A stretch of DNA of 64,000 nt from Sedimentisphaerales bacterium. GTDB taxonomy: Bacteria; Planctomycetota; Phycisphaerae; Sedimentisphaerales; Anaerobacaceae. The notes beneath the pieces were generated by a model. It saw only the letters and a program-made list of their open reading frames with translations, searched no databases and had not been told where the DNA came from. This document shows, in pieces, positions 61,124 through 64,000 of this stretch (position 1 is its first letter; every line of letters starts with the position of its first letter). A program made the translations under genes and the position numbers. The DNA is taken from positions 1 to 64,000 of the forward strand of contig JAFGEF010000089.1 in the NCBI GenBank assembly GCA_016931715.1. Reading direction: 5' to 3'.

Positions 61124-63679
61124 CTATACAACAATATTCACTAAACGCGATTTGATGACTATAACTTTTTTCGGTGTTTTACCTGCCAGTGCGGCGATGA
61201 CCTTGTCATTGCCCAGGACTTTCTGCTTTATCTGTTCTTCATCTGCATCAGCAGGTACGACTATTTTGTCTTTTATTTTGCCGTTGACCTGAATGGCAAG
61301 CTCGATTTCTTTTTCCTTAATAAGCTCTTTATCGTATTCGGGCCAGCTTTCGTAAGCTAAACTATCATTATGCCCGAGCTTCTGCCACAATTCCTCGGCG
61401 ATATGCGGCGCAAACGGTGACAAAATCAGCACAACTTTTTCAACTGAACTTTTCGGCACAGCATCAAGCTTTGACAAATGATTTACAAGAATCATCATTG
61501 CGCTTATCGCAGTATTGAAACCGAAACTCTCGATATCGTCACCGACTTTTTTTATTGTCTGATTCAGCAGTCTGAGCGTTTCTTCATTTGCTTGAATATC
61601 TTTTACGGTTTGATTAAGTCCGCCTGTTTCCTTGTCTATTACCAGACGCCACAGTTTTTGCAGAAAACGATGTACGCCTTCCACGCCCTGCATGCTCCAG
61701 GGCTTAATCGCTTCGAGCGGCCCCATAAACATTTCATAAAGCCGCATCGAATCGGCGCCGTAATCGGTAATAACCTTATCGGGATTTACCACGTTGCCGC
61801 GTGACTTGCTCATCTTCTGGCCGTCCTCGCCAAGAATCATTCCCTGATTGACAAGCTTTTTGAACGGCTCTTTCGTCGTAACATATCCCATGTCATAAAG
61901 GAATTTGTGCCAGAACCTTGAGTATAATAAATGCAGCACCGCGTGCTCCGCTCCGCCTATATATAAATCGACAGGCATCCAGTATTTTTCCTTATCCGGA
62001 TTCCAGCCCTCTTTGCTGTTGTCCGGGTCAAGATAGCGCAGATAATACCAGCAGCTTCCCGCCCACTGAGGCATTGTGTTTGTCTCGCGTCTGGCTTTTG
62101 TTCCATCGGGTAAAGTGACATTCACCCAGTCAGTCACTTTCGCCAAAGGAGGCTCGCCATTTCCGGATGGTTTGTAATCCGCGACCTTCGGCAATTCGAG
62201 AGGCAAATCTTCTTCAGAAAGACTTGCGACTCTGCCATCTTCTGTATGAACTATCGGGAAAGGCTCGCCCCAGTATCGCTGCCTGCTGAAAAGCCAGTCT
62301 CGCAGCTTATAATTGATGGCTTTTTTACCCTGGCCGGTCTGTTCGAGCCAGTTCGTTATTTTCTCTTTAAATTCGGGAGTTCTAATTCCGTTAAATTGGC
62401 CGCTGTTAATCGCAATGCCGTCACCAATAAAACACAACTTCCCCTGCTTGACCAATTCCGATTGTTCTTTGTCTTCAGGCTGTACTACCTGAATTATCGT
62501 CAAGTTATATTTTGTCGCGAATTCATAATCGCGGTCATCATGCGCCGGTACGGCCATAATCGCGCCTGTCCCGTAGCTTATCAGAACATAATCGCTTATC
62601 CAGATTGGAATCTTCTTATTGTTCACGGGATTTATCGCATAAGCGCCGATAAATTCGCCTGTCTTTTCCTTCGCCAAATCGGTACGGTCAAGATCGCTTT
62701 TGCGTGCGGCCTCCTCACGATATTTCTTTACAGCTTCTTTCCTGTCAGGACTTGTCAGAATATCGACAAGCCTATGCTCCGGAGCCATTACCATATAAGT
62801 AGCGCCGAACAAAGTATCCGGCCGGGTAGTGAACACCCGGATTATTTCATCGAATCCATCGACTTTAAAATCCACGTCCGCACCGATGCTCTTGCCAATC
62901 CAGTCCTGCTGCAGCTTCTTTATCGATTCCGGCCAGTCAACTTCAGCCAAATCGTCTATAAGTCTTTCGGCGTATTCAGTTATTTTAAGCATCCACTGGC
63001 GCATAGGTTTGCGAAAAACCGGATGGCCGCCACGCTCGCTCAATCCCCCTACTACTTCCTCGTTCGCAAGGACAGTTCCGAGAGCCGGACACCAGTTCAC
63101 CGCAACCTCGGCTTCATAAGCAAGACGATGATCGTCGATGTATTGGCGTTTCTCCTTCTCGTTCAATCCTTCGGGAATCCGGAGCTGCTCAATGGGTTTG
63201 GCTTTTTGCTCGCTTTCATCGAAAAAACTGTTGAACATCTTCAGAAATATCCATTGTGTCCATTTATAGTAATTCGGATTAGTCGTATTTACTTCGCGAG
63301 CCCAGTCATAGCTGAAACCAAGCGATTTGATTTGCCTGCGAATATTATCAATATTCTTCCTTGTCGTTTCAGCAGGCGCAGTTCCTGTCTGGATTGCGTA
63401 CTGCTCCGCGGGCAAGCCGAACGCATCCCAGCCCATAGGATGAAGCACGTTAAATCCCTTCATTCGTTTGTATCGAGCTGTTATATCGCTCGCGGTGTAA
63501 CCTTCCGGGTGTCCGACATGCAGACCCTGCCCGGACGGATATGGAAACATATCAAGAACATAATATTTTGGTCTTGAATTATCACAATCCGCCGCTTTAA
63601 AAGTTCTGGTATTTTCCCAAAACTCCTGCCATTTCTTTTCTATTTCGTTATATTTATAAATGCCCTTATTTTCACACAT
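61124..63679 (-). CDS. leuS: Leucyl-tRNA synthetase
   Basis: An 851-residue class I synthetase. [13 protein letters not shown] (HIGH motif at residues 54-57), the LeuRS zinc-free start [12 protein letters not shown], the CP1 editing region ([16 protein letters not shown]), and [10 protein letters not shown] (near 621-625) are all present. The tRNA-binding anticodon domain and the C-terminal tail ([18 protein letters not shown]) are complete. It charges tRNA-Leu. It leads a tight operon with the CYTH, lipid kinase, kdsA and radical SAM genes. No leader attenuator is evident in the 220 bp upstream. Confidence 0.97.
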   Translation of the reverse strand: MCENKGIYKYNEIEKKWQEFWENTRTFKAADCDNSRPKYYVLDMFPYPSGQGLHVGHPEGYTASDITARYKRMKGFNVLHPMGWDAFGLPAEQYAIQTGTAPAETTRKNIDNIRRQIKSLGFSYDWAREVNTTNPNYYKWTQWIFLKMFNSFFDESEQKAKPIEQLRIPEGLNEKEKRQYIDDHRLAYEAEVAVNWCPALGTVLANEEVVGGLSERGGHPVFRKPMRQWMLKITEYAERLIDDLAEVDWPESIKKLQQDWIGKSIGADVDFKVDGFDEIIRVFTTRPDTLFGATYMVMAPEHRLVDILTSPDRKEAVKKYREEAARKSDLDRTDLAKEKTGEFIGAYAINPVNNKKIPIWISDYVLISYGTGAIMAVPAHDDRDYEFATKYNLTIIQVVQPEDKEQSELVKQGKLCFIGDGIAINSGQFNGIRTPEFKEKITNWLEQTGQGKKAINYKLRDWLFSRQRYWGEPFPIVHTEDGRVASLSEEDLPLELPKVADYKPSGNGEPPLAKVTDWVNVTLPDGTKARRETNTMPQWAGSCWYYLRYLDPDNSKEGWNPDKEKYWMPVDLYIGGAEHAVLHLLYSRFWHKFLYDMGYVTTKEPFKKLVNQGMILGEDGQKMSKSRGNVVNPDKVITDYGADSMRLYEMFMGPLEAIKPWSMQGVEGVHRFLQKLWRLVIDKETGGLNQTVKDIQANEETLRLLNQTIKKVGDDIESFGFNTAISAMMILVNHLSKLDAVPKSSVEKVVLILSPFAPHIAEELWQKLGHNDSLAYESWPEYDKELIKEKEIELAIQVNGKIKDKIVVPADADEEQIKQKVLGNDKVIAALAGKTPKKVIVIKSRLVNIVV

Positions 63680-63903
63680 CTTCTAATACTGCTCCTAATT
63701 AAAGGTTTTTGTGATTATCGTAATACATTAAACCAGAAAGCCCCAAAAATCCACAAAAAACAAACGTTTAAAGTGAACGAAAATGAGCGAAAACAAACTG
63801 TAGTTAATCCTAATCTGCTGTTTTGCCGGTTTTTGCTTGACCTAAACGAAATTTTAGGGTTAAATTCCTGTTTTAGGCACTTTTAATTGAATGAAAGTAT
63901 TTA

Positions 63904-64000
63904 TGAACGAACGAATTGTAAAAGTAGGTCTGGTGGGATTCGGTACAATCGGCAGCGGCGTAGCAAAGCTGATTCTTGAAGATGCTGATTCGATAGCAGC
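63904..64000 (+). CDS. hom: Homoserine dehydrogenase, N-terminal fragment at window edge
   Basis: Thirty-two codons are visible from the ATG at 63904 to the edge. The start MNERIVKVGLVGFGTIGSGV has the GxGxxG NAD-binding loop and the wording typical of homoserine dehydrogenase (VGLxGFGTVGSGV). An ATG at 63891 is out of frame. The rest of the gene is outside the window, so the assignment depends on this segment alone. Confidence 0.7.

Noticed and set aside
62246-63577. A 443-codon open frame on the plus strand opposite leuS
   Set aside because: It is a shadow of leuS. The minus strand carries the HIGH and KMSKS motifs and has an operon context, while this frame has no recognisable protein features.
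1-64000. Insertion sequence, prophage or CRISPR system
   Set aside because: I found no transposase, phage structural gene, cas gene or long terminal inverted repeats with a coding body. The only recombinase is a Xer-type housekeeping enzyme.

Overview
The window looks like part of a planctomycete chromosome, most likely class Phycisphaerae (Sedimentisphaerales-like). That placement is inference. It rests on an ECF sigma factor paired with a FecR-type anti-sigma gene, short-leader prepilin-like proteins with a conserved C-terminal tail, LamG and discoidin-type secreted proteins, many exported glycosidases, and a Gram-negative envelope signature (kdsA, hldD, TatA/TatC). Base composition is visibly AT-leaning, with very AT-rich intergenic DNA.

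Layout. 1-2.2 kb (minus): the 5' part of a secreted LamG/discoidin protein and a zinc-ribbon membrane protein. 2.7-18.6 kb (plus): a glycan-degradation cluster. It holds a tandem GH53 endo-galactanase, an ECF sigma factor, a FecR anti-sigma with an NPCBM-like carbohydrate-binding end, a pseudopilin, two GH2 beta-galactosidases, an exported bicupin, a Tat-exported enolase-superfamily enzyme, an exported metallo-beta-lactamase-fold protein and a second pseudopilin. 18.7-20.1 kb: two small conserved proteins and a 62-residue histone-fold protein. 20.5-25.5 kb: an alpha-glucan set (GT4 glucan synthase-like, GH57, debranching enzyme). 25.7-29.3 kb: an AT-rich accessory stretch with a lipoprotein, an unknown exported protein, a toxin-antitoxin pair and rnpA. 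29.5-42.9 kb: a TlpA-like thioredoxin, then a second glycan block (GH127, GH95, BASS transporter, exported RraA-like enzyme, esterase) interrupted by tRNA-Ala, a nitroreductase and a fused MFS/spermidine-synthase-like protein. 43-50.7 kb: an LRR protein, hldD, tatA-tatC, a beta-CASP nuclease, an RNase HII-like protein and an EEP-family protein. 51-55 kb: a very large Gly-rich pectate-lyase-fold protein and a Tat-exported flavodoxin. 55.4-64 kb: a coiled-coil lipoprotein, a Xer recombinase, a tight leuS-CYTH-lipid kinase-kdsA-radical SAM operon, and the start of a homoserine dehydrogenase gene.

Functionally, the glycosidases fit side chains of rhamnogalacturonan I or arabinogalactan: beta-1,4-galactan (GH53, GH2), arabinofuranose (GH127), fucose (GH95) and a pectin-lyase fold. 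The sigma/FecR pair is the likely local switch. No TonB receptor or SusC/SusD pair is present, so the NPCBM end of the anti-sigma may sense glycan directly.

The most unusual signal is a set of Gly/Arg/Met-rich inserts (GGRGG, MMGG, GGFGG) placed in loops or at the ends of several unrelated exported proteins of these glycan blocks. They are absent from the housekeeping proteins nearby. Next in interest are the miniature histone, the glycan-sensing anti-sigma architecture, exported versions of normally cytosolic sugar-acid enzymes, and several repeat-derived or decayed pieces: repeat sequence at the 5' end of rnpA, a prepilin remnant, and a nested inverted-repeat element.
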